From contig JAHIQI010000044.1 of the NCBI GenBank assembly GCA_018902755.1, forward strand, positions 1-64,000: a stretch of 64,000 bases of DNA, written 5' to 3'. The DNA is from Pseudomonadota bacterium. GTDB lineage: Bacteria; Desulfobacterota; Desulfarculia; Desulfarculales; Desulfarculaceae. The stretch's first letter is position 1. The number at the start of each line of letters is the position of its first letter. The notes beneath the pieces were generated by a model. The model was not told the origin of the DNA. It ran no database searches and saw nothing but the letters and a program-made list of their open reading frames with translations. Of the stretch, positions 25,195 through 33,784 are shown in pieces. The translations under genes and the position numbers were made by a program.

Positions 25195-26001
25195 ATGCCC
25201 TTTGTGCGGCTTCGTGACATTGAGTTGTATTACGAGACCCTGGGGGAGGGGCATCCCTTGTTGATGCTCATGGGCCTTAGGCGCGACCACACCTGGTTTC
25301 ACCGCCAAACTCCGGAGTTTGCCAAGCACTTCACGGTGATTCTCATGGACAACCGCGGCGCCGGCAAAAGCGGCAAGCCCGACGAACCCTACAGCATAGC
25401 GGGCATGGCCGAGGACACCGTGGGCCTTTTGGACGCCCTGGGCCTGGAATCGGCCCATGTGCTGGGGGTCTCCATGGGCGGGTGCATCGCCCAGGAGCTG
25501 GCTCTTAGTTTTCCTCAACGGGTGCGCGGCCTGGTCCTGGGCTGCACCACCTGCGGAGGGGCCGAGGCCCTGACCGCGCCGGAGCACATAATGCAGTGGT
25601 ACGCCGACCCCGCGGGCATGAGCCCCGAGGAGATCCTTCGGCGCAACCTGCGCATTTATTTCTCCGACCGCTACCTGCGCGAAAAAACCGCGGAGGTGGA
25701 GAGCTTTATCCAAATGGCCCTGGAGGATCAGCAGCCGATGTTCGCCTTCAAGCGGCAGATTCTGGCCTTGCAGGGCTTTTCCTCGGCCTCCCGCTTGCCG
25801 GGCCTGTCTCCGCCCACCCTGATCGCCACCGGCTCCGACGACGGCCTGATTCCGGCGGAGAACTCGCTGATCCTGGCCGGGCTGATCCCGGACTCTTCCC
25901 TGATGATGTACCCGCAGGGGAGGCATTGTTTTTTCATGGAGATGTCCGGCCGCTTCAACAGGGAGGTCATCTCGTTCCTGCATCAAGTCGCGAGGGCCTG
26001 A
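25195..26001 (+). CDS. Alpha/beta hydrolase
   Basis: About 268 residues with a complete fold: oxyanion region LMGLRRD, MDNRGAGKSGKP, nucleophile elbow GVSMGGCIAQEL (Ser about 93), the acid in GSDDGLIPAEN and the His in GRHCFFME. The reading frame is open back to 25120, but that ATG lies before the predicted start of the sigma-54 transcript. The ATG at 25195 is where family homology begins (MPFVRLRDIELYYE), though no strong ribosome binding site precedes it. It is the first gene of a probable catabolic operon with an ABC importer and an alcohol dehydrogenase. An esterase or lactonase role is plausible; the substrate is unknown. Confidence 0.85.
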   Translation: MPFVRLRDIELYYETLGEGHPLLMLMGLRRDHTWFHRQTPEFAKHFTVILMDNRGAGKSGKPDEPYSIAGMAEDTVGLLDALGLESAHVLGVSMGGCIAQELALSFPQRVRGLVLGCTTCGGAEALTAPEHIMQWYADPAGMSPEEILRRNLRIYFSDRYLREKTAEVESFIQMALEDQQPMFAFKRQILALQGFSSASRLPGLSPPTLIATGSDDGLIPAENSLILAGLIPDSSLMMYPQGRHCFFMEMSGRFNREVISFLHQVARA

Positions 26002-26109
26002 GTTTAACGAGGATTTTGGTGAAGGGCCTTTCCCTGGGGAAATTAGGAAAGGCCGGACATCTTGGCCGAATACGAATGGTCCCATTACTTAAGGAGGGAG
26101 GACTGGTAG

Positions 26110-27414
26110 ATGAAAAAGTTAATTGCGTTATTGGCGATCCTGGCGGTGGCGGTGGTGGGGATGGCCGCCCCGGCGGCCGCGGCGGACAAGGACTTCAAAC
26201 TCGGGGTGCTGTTTTCCCTGACCGGGCCCTTTGCCCCGGCCGGAGCCCTGGCGGGCTATCGGGGCACCATGGTGGCCGTGGATATGATCAACGCCCGGGG
26301 CGGCATCGCCGGTAAGTACAAGGTGGTGCCCGTGGTGGCCGACGCCCAGAGCAACCCGGACGTGGCCATCCGCGAGGGCCAGCGCCTGATGACCGTGGAG
26401 AAGGTGCCCGTGGTTTTGGGCGTGTTCTCCAGCGGCATAGCGGTCCCCCTGGCGCCCATGGCCGACAAGAACAAGAAGATCTTCTGGGTGATAATCGCAA
26501 TCTCCGACAAGGTGGTCAAGGACCGCAACCTGAAGTACGTGTTCCGCGTGCAGCCCATGGGCTCCCAGTGGGGCCAGAGCACCGTCAAGCTGCTTAATGA
26601 CAACTTCGCCAAGTTCGGCGTGAAAAGCGCCAAGGACCTCAAAGTGGCCATTATCCACGAGGACGGCCCCTACGGCACCTCGGTGTCCAGCGCCAACAAG
26701 GCCATGGCCGACAAGTTCGGCATGAAGGTGGTACTCAACGAGGCCTACTCCCACAAGACCAAGGACATGTCCTCGCTGATCCTGAAGCTCAAGCGCACCA
26801 AGCCCGACGCAATCCTGCACACCGGCTACTTCCCGGACGTGGTGCTGTTCTTCCGCCAGGCTCGTGAGCTGGGCCTCAAGACCAAGGCCATCGAGGGTCA
26901 CGGCGCGGGCCACGCCAACATGCCCAAGCTGGCCGAGGCGGCCGGCGGCGATTTGATGAACTACTGCTTCAACGTGGACCCGGCCCCGGCCCAGATGCTG
27001 GACCGCAAGAAACTGGTCAAGGGCACCGGCGAGCTCATCGGCGAGTTCCTCAAGCGCTATGAGGAAAAGTTCAAGGTCAGCGACCCGCCCACCCACGCCA
27101 CCCAGGGCTTCGGCCACACCTGGATTCTGCTCAACGACGTGGCTCCCCTGGCGCTCAAGAAGTACGGCGACCTGAGCCCTGAGTCCATCCGCAAGGCCTC
27201 CCTGGATATCGACATCCCCGAGGGCGGCACTCCCTGCGGCTACGGCGTGAAGTTCGCCCAGCCGGGCTCCCCCCTGTCCGGCCAGAACCTGCGCTCCTAC
27301 CCCGTGGTGGTGCAGTCCATCAACGGCAAGCTGGGCATCGCCTGGCCGGCCGCCCTGCAGACCGTAACCCCGGTGATTCCGCTGCCCGCCGGCAGCCCCT
27401 TCGCCGAGAAGTAA
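26110..27414 (+). CDS. ABC transporter substrate-binding protein, branched-chain type
   Basis: Periplasmic receptor of the LivK/AmiC fold, 434 residues. It has a Sec signal peptide (KKLIALLAILAVAVVGMAAPAAAA), then FKLGVLFSLTGPFAPAG, INARGGIAGKYKVVPVVADAQSNPDVA and IHEDGPYGTSV, all typical. A strong AAGGAGGG site precedes the ATG. It is followed by a large GC hairpin and then two ATPase and two permease genes. The ligand cannot be read from sequence; in this family it ranges from amino acids to aromatic acids. Confidence 0.9.
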   Translation: MKKLIALLAILAVAVVGMAAPAAAADKDFKLGVLFSLTGPFAPAGALAGYRGTMVAVDMINARGGIAGKYKVVPVVADAQSNPDVAIREGQRLMTVEKVPVVLGVFSSGIAVPLAPMADKNKKIFWVIIAISDKVVKDRNLKYVFRVQPMGSQWGQSTVKLLNDNFAKFGVKSAKDLKVAIIHEDGPYGTSVSSANKAMADKFGMKVVLNEAYSHKTKDMSSLILKLKRTKPDAILHTGYFPDVVLFFRQARELGLKTKAIEGHGAGHANMPKLAEAAGGDLMNYCFNVDPAPAQMLDRKKLVKGTGELIGEFLKRYEEKFKVSDPPTHATQGFGHTWILLNDVAPLALKKYGDLSPESIRKASLDIDIPEGGTPCGYGVKFAQPGSPLSGQNLRSYPVVVQSINGKLGIAWPAALQTVTPVIPLPAGSPFAEK

Positions 27415-27422
27415 GACGTCCG

Positions 27423-27450
27423 GAGTTGGGGGGGCCTTCCCCCCCAACTC
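27423..27450 (+). terminator. Hairpin after the first substrate-binding protein gene
   Basis: GAGTTGGGGGGG (27423-27434), loop CCTT, CCCCCCCAACTC (27439-27450): a perfect 12-bp stem without a T tract. Probably a partial terminator or 3' mRNA stabiliser that raises the receptor relative to the membrane genes. Confidence 0.55.
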
Positions 27451-27517
27451 CCAACTTGAGCCCAACGCGCCCTGATTCAGGGAGTGGGGAGCCACCGGGA
27501 GCGGCTCGGGGAGAGTC

Positions 27518-28243
27518 ATGCTTAACATCCAAAATATAAGCAAAAGCTTTGGCGGGGTCATGGCCTTGCACGATGTTTCCTTCCGCATAGAGGAGGGCAG
27601 CTTCGTGGGGCTCATCGGCCCCAACGGTTCGGGCAAAACCACCATGTTCAATGTTATTTCCGGCGCGCTGGGGCCCACGCGCGGCGAGGTGGTCTACGAG
27701 GGCAAAACCATCAGCGGCCTCACCCCCAACGCCATCTGCCATGCCGGAATCGCCCGCACCTTTCAAATACCGCAGCCCATCAAGAGCCTGACCGTGGCTG
27801 AGAACGTGATGCTAGGGGTTTTGTTCGGCCGGGGCGGCAAACGCAAATATCACGAAGAGCGCATTAAAAAAGACGCCATAAAGATGCTGGATTTCGTGGG
27901 CCTGAACCTGGACCCGGACTCCTTTCCGGAGAAGATGACCGCCGGCGACCTGCGCAAGCTGGAGATGGCCCGGGCCCTGGCCACCCAACCCAAGATTCTC
28001 TTGGCCGACGAGGTGCTGAGCGGCCTCAACAAGGACGAGCTCAAGGATGCATCCGCCATCCTCACCAAGGCCCGGGCCGAGTTGGGGGTGACCATCATCT
28101 GGGTGGAGCACATCATGCACGTGCTCATGAAGCTGGTGGAGAGGGTGATTGTGCTTAACCATGGCCTGTTGATAGCCGACGGCGACCCCGACAGCGTGTC
28201 CAACGACAAGCAGGTGGTCGAGGCTTATCTGGGCGTAGAGTGA
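27518..28243 (+). CDS. livG: ABC transporter ATPase (LivG type)
   Basis: 241 residues. Walker A GPNGSGKTT near residue 35, a degenerate signature TAGDLRKLEMARAL where LSGGQ is usual, Walker B ILLADEV with the catalytic Glu retained, and the late His in IWVEHIM. LivG proteins often have the degenerate signature. GGGGAGAG precedes the ATG. The gene is separated from the receptor gene by a hairpin and followed by livF 16 bp later. Confidence 0.92.
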   Translation: MLNIQNISKSFGGVMALHDVSFRIEEGSFVGLIGPNGSGKTTMFNVISGALGPTRGEVVYEGKTISGLTPNAICHAGIARTFQIPQPIKSLTVAENVMLGVLFGRGGKRKYHEERIKKDAIKMLDFVGLNLDPDSFPEKMTAGDLRKLEMARALATQPKILLADEVLSGLNKDELKDASAILTKARAELGVTIIWVEHIMHVLMKLVERVIVLNHGLLIADGDPDSVSNDKQVVEAYLGVE

Positions 28244-28259
28244 CACGGAAGTTAACGAC

Positions 28260-28964
28260 ATGCTCACTGTAGACGCTATCGACACCTATTACGGCGAGTT
28301 CCAGGCCCTGGAGGGAGTCTCCCTCAAGGTGGAAAAGGGACAGACCGTCATCGTGGTGGGGCCCAACGGGGCGGGCAAGAGCACCCTTTTGAAAACCATC
28401 CTGGGCCTGCAAAAGGCCCGCACCGGAAGCATCAAGTTCCAGGACGAGGAGATCAGCGGGCTGGCCCCGCACAAGGTTGTGGAGCGGGGCATCTCCATGG
28501 TGCCCGAGGGCGGCCGGGTCTTCCCGGAGCTTTCGGTGCAGGACAACCTGCGCGTGGGTTCCTACAACCCAGTGGCGCGCCCCAACGCCCAGCGCCAGAT
28601 GGAGCAGATATTCTCCCTGTTCCCCATCCTCTCCGACCGCAAGAGGCAGGCGGCAGGCTCCTTGAGCGGCGGGGAGCGCCAGATGCTGGCCATCGCCCGC
28701 AGCCTGATGTCCTGCCCCAAGTTGATCATGCTCGACGAGCCGTCCCTGGGCCTGGCTCCCCTGGTGGTGAACATGGTCTTCGACTTCATCCAACAGATGA
28801 AGAAAGAAGGCTACGCCATCCTGTTGGTGGAGCAGAACGCCAACAAGGCCCTGAAGGTGGCCGACTACGCCTATCTGGTGGAGTCGGGCAAGCTGGTCTA
28901 TGAGGGCGACCGGGACAGCTTCGATAAAAACCCCTACATCAAAACCGCATATCTGGGGTTGTAG
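28260..28964 (+). CDS. livF: ABC transporter ATPase (LivF type)
   Basis: 234 residues. Walker A GPNGAGKST, Q-loop region ISMVPEGGRVFPELSVQDNL (the VPEGR..F signature of LivF), canonical signature LSGGERQMLAIARSL, Walker B LIMLDEPSLGLAPL and the switch region LLVEQNA. It pairs with the LivG protein to power the permease. The stop is two bases before the permease start. Confidence 0.94.
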   Translation: MLTVDAIDTYYGEFQALEGVSLKVEKGQTVIVVGPNGAGKSTLLKTILGLQKARTGSIKFQDEEISGLAPHKVVERGISMVPEGGRVFPELSVQDNLRVGSYNPVARPNAQRQMEQIFSLFPILSDRKRQAAGSLSGGERQMLAIARSLMSCPKLIMLDEPSLGLAPLVVNMVFDFIQQMKKEGYAILLVEQNANKALKVADYAYLVESGKLVYEGDRDSFDKNPYIKTAYLGL

Positions 28965-28966
28965 TT

Positions 28967-29827
28967 ATGCTTGAAGAATTGTTGATGGCCTTTATCAACG
29001 GCATCCTGCTGGGCGGGGTCTTGGCCTTGCTGGCCTTCGGGCTGAACCTGATCTTCGGAGTGGTCAAGATCATCCACATGGCCTACGGCCAGTTCGTGAT
29101 GCTGGGTTTCTACTTCATATACTATTTCCACACCGCCTGGCACATGCCCCTTCTGGTGGCCATGGGCGCGGGCATAGTGGTCATGGGCCTGCTGGGCATG
29201 CTGGTGCAGCTGCTCATCATCAACCCGCTTCTCAATGCGCCGCGCCTCAATCAGCTCCTGGCCCTGGCCAGCCTGATCATCGTCTTGGAAAACCTGGCCC
29301 AGGTGATCTGGGGCGCCGACTACCGGGGCATCCCCATCAGCATGCCCATCATCCAGTTCGGCGACATCTTCATCCGCAGCTCTTACCTGCTGGCCTTTTT
29401 GGGAGCCATCGCCACCCTGGGCATCCTCTACCTGTTCCTGCACAAGACCTACTTCGGCCTGGCCATCCGCTCGGTGGCCCAGGACGTGGAGATCGCCAAG
29501 GGCATGGGCATCAACCCCAAGGTCATCTACTACATCACCCTGGCCGCGGGCGGCGCGCTCACCGGAGTGGTGGCCGCCTTCTTCATACCCATCTACACGG
29601 TGCATCCCCACTTCGGGGCCAGCTTCACCCTCATGGCCTTCGTGATCGTGGTGTTCGGCGGCATGGGCAATCTCATGGGCGGCTTCATCAGCGCCTTCAT
29701 CATCGGGGTGGTCACCTCCATAACCGCGGTGCTCACCTCCACCGAGGTGGCCGACATCCTGGCCCTGGTGATGTTCATCCTGATGATGATGGTCAGGCCC
29801 CAGGGCATCTTGGGGGCAAAGGCATGA
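28967..29827 (+). CDS. livH: ABC transporter permease (LivH type)
   Basis: 286 residues with about eight TM segments. Typical LivH segments: ILLGGVLALLAFGLNLIFGVVKIIHMAYGQFVMLG at the N-terminus, the cytoplasmic loop FGLAIRSVAQDVEIAKGMGIN (EAA-like coupling helix) and IVVFGGMGNLMGGFISAFIIG near the end. The start follows the livF stop by two bases; the stop overlaps the livM ATG. Confidence 0.93.
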   Translation: MLEELLMAFINGILLGGVLALLAFGLNLIFGVVKIIHMAYGQFVMLGFYFIYYFHTAWHMPLLVAMGAGIVVMGLLGMLVQLLIINPLLNAPRLNQLLALASLIIVLENLAQVIWGADYRGIPISMPIIQFGDIFIRSSYLLAFLGAIATLGILYLFLHKTYFGLAIRSVAQDVEIAKGMGINPKVIYYITLAAGGALTGVVAAFFIPIYTVHPHFGASFTLMAFVIVVFGGMGNLMGGFISAFIIGVVTSITAVLTSTEVADILALVMFILMMMVRPQGILGAKA

Positions 29828-30810
29828 TCATGAAACGAAACAGCACGACCTCCAAGATCGTAACCGCCGGGGTGCTCCTGATCATCGCGCTGGCGCCCCT
29901 GCTGGCCACCTCGGAATACATGGTGCACATCGGCACCCTGATCCTGCTGTGGGCCTTCGTCTCCACCGCCTGGGCCTACATGGCCCGCTTCGGCCTGGTG
30001 TCCCTGGGCCACGGGGTGTTCCTGGGCATCGGGGCCTATATCCCGGTGATGCTTTTCAACTACTACGGGGTCTCCCCCTGGCTGGGCATGCTGGCCGGGG
30101 TGGGCGCGGCGGTGCTGGTGGCCTCCATCCTGGGCTACGCCTGCTTCCGCTTCGGGCTCATCGGCGACTACTTCGCCCTGGTCACCCTGGCCATGGCCGA
30201 GGTGGTCAGCCTGGCCATCGTGGCCTGCCGCGAGGTGACCGGAGGCTCCCTGGGCTGTACCCTCAAGGCCTCGGTGGGCTGGGCCAGTTTCCAGTTCGAC
30301 GACAAGCGCTACTTTTACTACATCATCTTCGCCTTCTTGCTCTTGGCCCTGTACATCTGGCGGCTCATCGACAAGAGCCGCATGCGCCTGGCCCTCACCG
30401 CCATCGAGGAGTCGGAGCTGGCCGCCTCGTCCATGGGCGTGAGCATCATCCGCTTCAAGATGGGCATCACCCTGCTCAGCGCGGGGCTCACCGCCATGGG
30501 CGGGGTGCTCTATGCCCAGTACGTCACCTACATCAACCCCGGCACCATCAGCGGGGTGGGGGTGTCGCTGTCCACCTGCTTCAAGGCCATCCTGGGGGGC
30601 ATGTTTAATATCTTTGGCCCGCTGGCCGGAAGCGCCATAATGGTGTCATTGGAGGAGTACTTCCGAATCAGCTTCGACACCGGATTCCTGGGGGTGTCGG
30701 AGATCATTTTCGGTGTGGTACTTTTGGTGATGATAATCTTCCTGCCCAAGGGGATCGTGGGAAGCGTCTCCGAGTGGCTCAACAAGAGATTCGGCGTAGC
30801 AAGGAGCTGA
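29824..30810 (+). CDS. livM: ABC transporter permease (LivM type)
   Basis: 328 residues with about nine TM segments. LivM hallmarks are YMARFGLVSLGHGVFLGIGAY, the coupling loop ESELAASSMGVSIIRFK, and LTAMGGVLYAQYVTYINPG followed by ILGGMFNIFGPLAGSAIM. The ATG overlaps the livH stop; a second ATG two codons on is equally possible. It ends three bases before the dehydrogenase start. Confidence 0.93.
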   Translation: MIMKRNSTTSKIVTAGVLLIIALAPLLATSEYMVHIGTLILLWAFVSTAWAYMARFGLVSLGHGVFLGIGAYIPVMLFNYYGVSPWLGMLAGVGAAVLVASILGYACFRFGLIGDYFALVTLAMAEVVSLAIVACREVTGGSLGCTLKASVGWASFQFDDKRYFYYIIFAFLLLALYIWRLIDKSRMRLALTAIEESELAASSMGVSIIRFKMGITLLSAGLTAMGGVLYAQYVTYINPGTISGVGVSLSTCFKAILGGMFNIFGPLAGSAIMVSLEEYFRISFDTGFLGVSEIIFGVVLLVMIIFLPKGIVGSVSEWLNKRFGVARS

Positions 30811-30812
30811 GC

Positions 30813-31991
30813 GTGAAAACGACTTTTTATGAACCGGACAAACTGAGCACTTTTCTGGCAAGCAAAAAGACCCTGCTGGCCAAGGGGGCCATCGCCCAGG
30901 CGGGGCCGGAAGCCAAGAAACTGGGGGCCAAGAAGGTTATGGTGGTTACCGACGCGGGGGTGATGAAAGCGGGCCTGGCCGACACGGTGCGGGACTCGCT
31001 GAGCGCGGCGGGCCTGGAGGTGGGGGTGTTCGACGGCATCTTGCCCGAGCCTCCGGCGCGGGTCATCGACCAGTGCGCCGAGGTGTTCCGCAAGGGCGGC
31101 TACGACCTGTGCCTGGGCCTGGGCGGCGGCAGCTCCCTGGACTCGGCCAAGATAGTGTCCAACCTGGCCGCTAATCCGGGATCGGTGCTGGAGTACGTGG
31201 GCATGGACATGCTGCCCAAAAAGGGCACCCCGCTGATGTTGGTGCCGACCACGGCGGGCACCGGCAGCGAGGCCACCCGGGTCATGGTGCTCACCGACGA
31301 ATCCGACAACACCAAAAAGGTGGTCTTCAGCGACTACCTGCTGCCCGACGTGTCCATACTGGACCCGGAGCTGACCCTGTCCGTGCCCCCCTCGGTGACC
31401 GCGGACACCGGCCTGGACGCCCTGGTGCACGCCATCGAGACCCACGTCTCGGTGAACGCCACCCCCTACTCGGATATCCTCTCCCTGCAGGCCATCGCCA
31501 TGATCGCCCGCCATCTGCCCCAGGCCTATGCCAAGGGCGGAAACCTGCTGCCCCGCTACAACATGCTGCTGGCGGCCAACCTCTCCGGCTCGGCCTTTGC
31601 CAGCGGCGGCCTGGGCGCGGTGCACGGCCTGGCCTACGTCCTGGGCACCGAGTACCACATGGCCCACGGCCGCTCCAACGCCATCATGCTGCCCCATGTC
31701 ATGGCCTTCAACCTGAGCGGCAACCTGGAGAAGTTCGCTGGCATCGCCGAGGCCATGGGCGAGGACATCACGGGCCTGTCGCCTTACGAGGCCGCCGCCC
31801 TGTCGGTGGAGGCGGTGTATTCGCTCATGGAGGCGGTGAACCTCTCGGCGCGGCTCACCGACTACGGCGTCAGCCGCGACGACCTGCCCAAGCTGGTCAA
31901 GGGCGGCATGGCCCAGGCCCGGCTGTTCGTGCCCAACCCCAGGGACCTCACCGAGGCCGACGTGGAGCAGATCTACTCCAGCGCCTTTTAG
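30813..31991 (+). CDS. Iron-containing alcohol dehydrogenase
   Basis: Group III NAD(P)-dependent alcohol dehydrogenase, about 392 residues. Nucleotide-binding GGGSSLDSAK, PTTAGTGSEATR, metal ligands in TADTGLDALVHAIE (Asp, His) and in GAVHGLAYVLGTEYHMAHGRSNAIMLPHV (two His). GTG 30813 is preferred because AAGGAG lies 7 nt upstream and it follows the livM stop; the frame is open further into livM. It closes the sigma-54 operon and suggests that the imported or hydrolysed compound yields an alcohol or 2-hydroxyacid, which is inference. Confidence 0.92.
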   Translation: MKTTFYEPDKLSTFLASKKTLLAKGAIAQAGPEAKKLGAKKVMVVTDAGVMKAGLADTVRDSLSAAGLEVGVFDGILPEPPARVIDQCAEVFRKGGYDLCLGLGGGSSLDSAKIVSNLAANPGSVLEYVGMDMLPKKGTPLMLVPTTAGTGSEATRVMVLTDESDNTKKVVFSDYLLPDVSILDPELTLSVPPSVTADTGLDALVHAIETHVSVNATPYSDILSLQAIAMIARHLPQAYAKGGNLLPRYNMLLAANLSGSAFASGGLGAVHGLAYVLGTEYHMAHGRSNAIMLPHVMAFNLSGNLEKFAGIAEAMGEDITGLSPYEAAALSVEAVYSLMEAVNLSARLTDYGVSRDDLPKLVKGGMAQARLFVPNPRDLTEADVEQIYSSAF

Positions 31992-32010
31992 CCTCGCGGC
32001 TCGAGAATCA

Positions 32011-32050
32011 ACGGCGCGCCGCCCGGCCTGGGCGGCGCGCCGTTTTTTTT
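32011..32050 (+). terminator. Strong intrinsic terminator after the alcohol dehydrogenase
   Basis: ACGGCGCGCCGCCC (32011-32024), loop GGCCT, GGGCGGCGCGCCGT (32030-32043), then eight T residues. It points rightward, ending the sigma-54 operon in front of the convergent gene. Confidence 0.95.
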
Positions 32051-32056
32051 GGCGAT

Positions 32057-33334
32057 CTAAAAGGGGCTTCTGAGCATTCCCTGGTCGAAGTTTAGGGCCC
32101 AGGGCTCGGGGGCAATCTCGATCTTGGGGTCGGCGGCAAGGGCCGCGCGGTAGGCGTGGGAAACGTAGAGCTCTTCCAACTCCAGGGTGTTCTTGATGTA
32201 CACGATGCCCAGGTCCTCCAGGGTGTAGGGCCTGATGGTCATCAGGGCGGCGGCCACCGCGTCCAGGTCGGTGTCATAGGTGGGGGGGATCATGCCCGCC
32301 TCGGGGGTGCAGGCGGTGAGGCAGTTGATGATGGTGGCCTGCTGGTCGATCTCATTCACCAGGCCGTGCAGGGTGGAGTCGGCCTGGCCGATGCCCACCG
32401 CGCTGCCCGCGGTGTGCGCGCTCAGGCGGCGCACGTGGATGCGGGCAATCTTGGGGATTTCGCGCCTGGCCCCGTAGGCGGCCACGTCGCGGCCCACCAC
32501 GTTGGGGTCGATGCCCATGCCCGATATTTCCTTGCCCATCTCCTCCACGATTAGCAGATCCACCTGCTCCATGGGCAGGCGGGGCAGGATGGCCCGGGCC
32601 AGGCCCATCAACTCGGTCTCCACCTGCTCCATGCGCTCCGGCCCGGCCAGGCGCAACTTGCAGAGCTGGTGGTTCTGGTTCTCCACCAGGGCCACCCCGA
32701 ACAAGAAGCGGCTGCGGCCCATGGCCTCGCGACCGGCGGTGGAGAGGATGTCGTATTGGGGGCGCACCAGGCTCAGGCGGTGGTAATACTCCGCGCCCGC
32801 CTGGTTGCCCAGGCCGATGCTCATCATCTTGAGGATGCCCGACTCGGTGGGGCCGATGAAATTGGTGTGGGGTTTGATGCGGTTGATCAGCACCAGGCCG
32901 TCGGCCTCATGGGCCAGGCGGTTGACGAACAGGGGGATGCCGCAGGAGGTTTCGCCCAGGGAGACCACCTCCATGGTGGCCCGGATGGGAGCGCCGCAGG
33001 TCTCTTCGGTGACCCCCCGGTGGCCCAGCACCTCGATCTGCCCCTGGGCCGTGGCCCCACCGTGGGAGCCCATGGCCGGAATGATGAAGGGATCGGCTCC
33101 CAGGGAGCGCAGGCACCGCACCACCCCGGCCACCACCGTGGCCAGGTTGCTGATGCCCCGGCTGCCCACCCCCACCGCCACCTTGGCCCCCGGCGGCAGG
33201 CTCAGGCCGTCCTTGAGGGCCGCGAACTCGCGCTCCAGAGCCGGGACCGGTTCTATGGCCGGGGGGATGTCGAATAGCTGGCGGATTTTGAGCATGGGGG
33301 GTAGTTGCAAGTCAGCCGGGTTGTCGCAGAGCAT
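32057..33334 (-). CDS. larA: LarA-like nickel-pincer racemase family protein (DUF2088)
   Basis: 425 residues. Recognisable segments are VGVGSRGISNLATVV, PAMGSHGGATAQGQIEVL, NRIKPHTNFIGPTESGILKMMSIGLGNQAGAEYYH and a C-terminal domain starting near VDLLIVEEMGKEISGMGIDPN. They match the lactate racemase N-terminal family, whose founder uses a nickel pincer nucleotide. The exact reaction (racemase or epimerase of a 2-hydroxyacid) is unknown, and no larB, larC or larE for cofactor synthesis is in the window. GGAGG precedes the ATG. The nickel importer genes lie divergently upstream, which supports a nickel link. Confidence 0.75.
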   Translation of the reverse strand: MLCDNPADLQLPPMLKIRQLFDIPPAIEPVPALEREFAALKDGLSLPPGAKVAVGVGSRGISNLATVVAGVVRCLRSLGADPFIIPAMGSHGGATAQGQIEVLGHRGVTEETCGAPIRATMEVVSLGETSCGIPLFVNRLAHEADGLVLINRIKPHTNFIGPTESGILKMMSIGLGNQAGAEYYHRLSLVRPQYDILSTAGREAMGRSRFLFGVALVENQNHQLCKLRLAGPERMEQVETELMGLARAILPRLPMEQVDLLIVEEMGKEISGMGIDPNVVGRDVAAYGARREIPKIARIHVRRLSAHTAGSAVGIGQADSTLHGLVNEIDQQATIINCLTACTPEAGMIPPTYDTDLDAVAAALMTIRPYTLEDLGIVYIKNTLELEELYVSHAYRAALAADPKIEIAPEPWALNFDQGMLRSPF

Positions 33335-33532
33335 TACCTCCTCCTTCTAATCAGCCGTGGGCTCGGGACCGGCCCTAGTATACCGTTCTCGGTCGTGCGG
33401 GTTCAGCCCCAGCGTCATCCAAGCCTAAAAAAATCTTTCAAAACGAGCCGGTTGCGTGAGCGTGGCGGGTAATTTTTCGCTTCTGAAAACTTCCGGCGTT
33501 CCCCGCCGCGACGGGCCTGTTCCAAAAAAAGT

Positions 33533-33561
33533 TTGACAGGCGCGCCGGGGTGGGCTATCAG
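33533..33561 (+). promoter_or_regulatory. Probable promoter of the nickel importer operon
   Basis: TTGACA at 33533-33538 and TATCAG at 33556-33561 with exactly 17 bp between. Predicted start near 33568, giving an untranslated leader of about 215 nt. The rest of the 450-bp gap 33335-33784 has no gene. Confidence 0.7.
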
Positions 33562-33567
33562 ATCAAC

Positions 33568-33700
33568 TTAGCGGGTATCGCTACCGAGCATCGACATCTC
33601 GCGAGGCAGAAGCCTCTTTGGAGCAAAACGGTACTCCGCAACAAGATTGGGTTAAGAAAACCCGGTGGCCTACGGAACGTGGGTCGGCCGGGTTTTTTGT
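33568..33700 (+). promoter_or_regulatory. Structured leader with alternative terminator: candidate metal riboswitch
   Basis: Between promoter and nikK lie four small hairpins: GGTA-TCGC-TACC, CGAG-N9-CTCG, GAGGC-AGAA-GCCTC and GGAG-N10-CTCC, enclosed by GCGG/CCGC. Then GGGTT-AAGAA-AACCC (33649-33663) shares its 3' arm with a terminator (AACCCGG at 33659-33665 with CCGGGTT at 33688-33694, then a T tract). The two folds exclude each other, the layout of a riboswitch expression platform. I do not recognise it as a known class; a NiCo-type riboswitch is the obvious candidate given the genes, but the conserved core was not confirmed. Confidence 0.5.
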
Positions 33701-33784
33701 TGCGCCATCCGCAGCAAGGGCCGGCCGGGCCCATCATGTAAAATGAGGCCACCGGAACCACCTTTCACTCAAAGGAGCATGAGA

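Noticed and set aside
33568..33700. Cobalamin riboswitch before the metal importer
   Set aside because: No B12-box-like sequence is visible in the leader, and the NikK and NikL components point to nickel.
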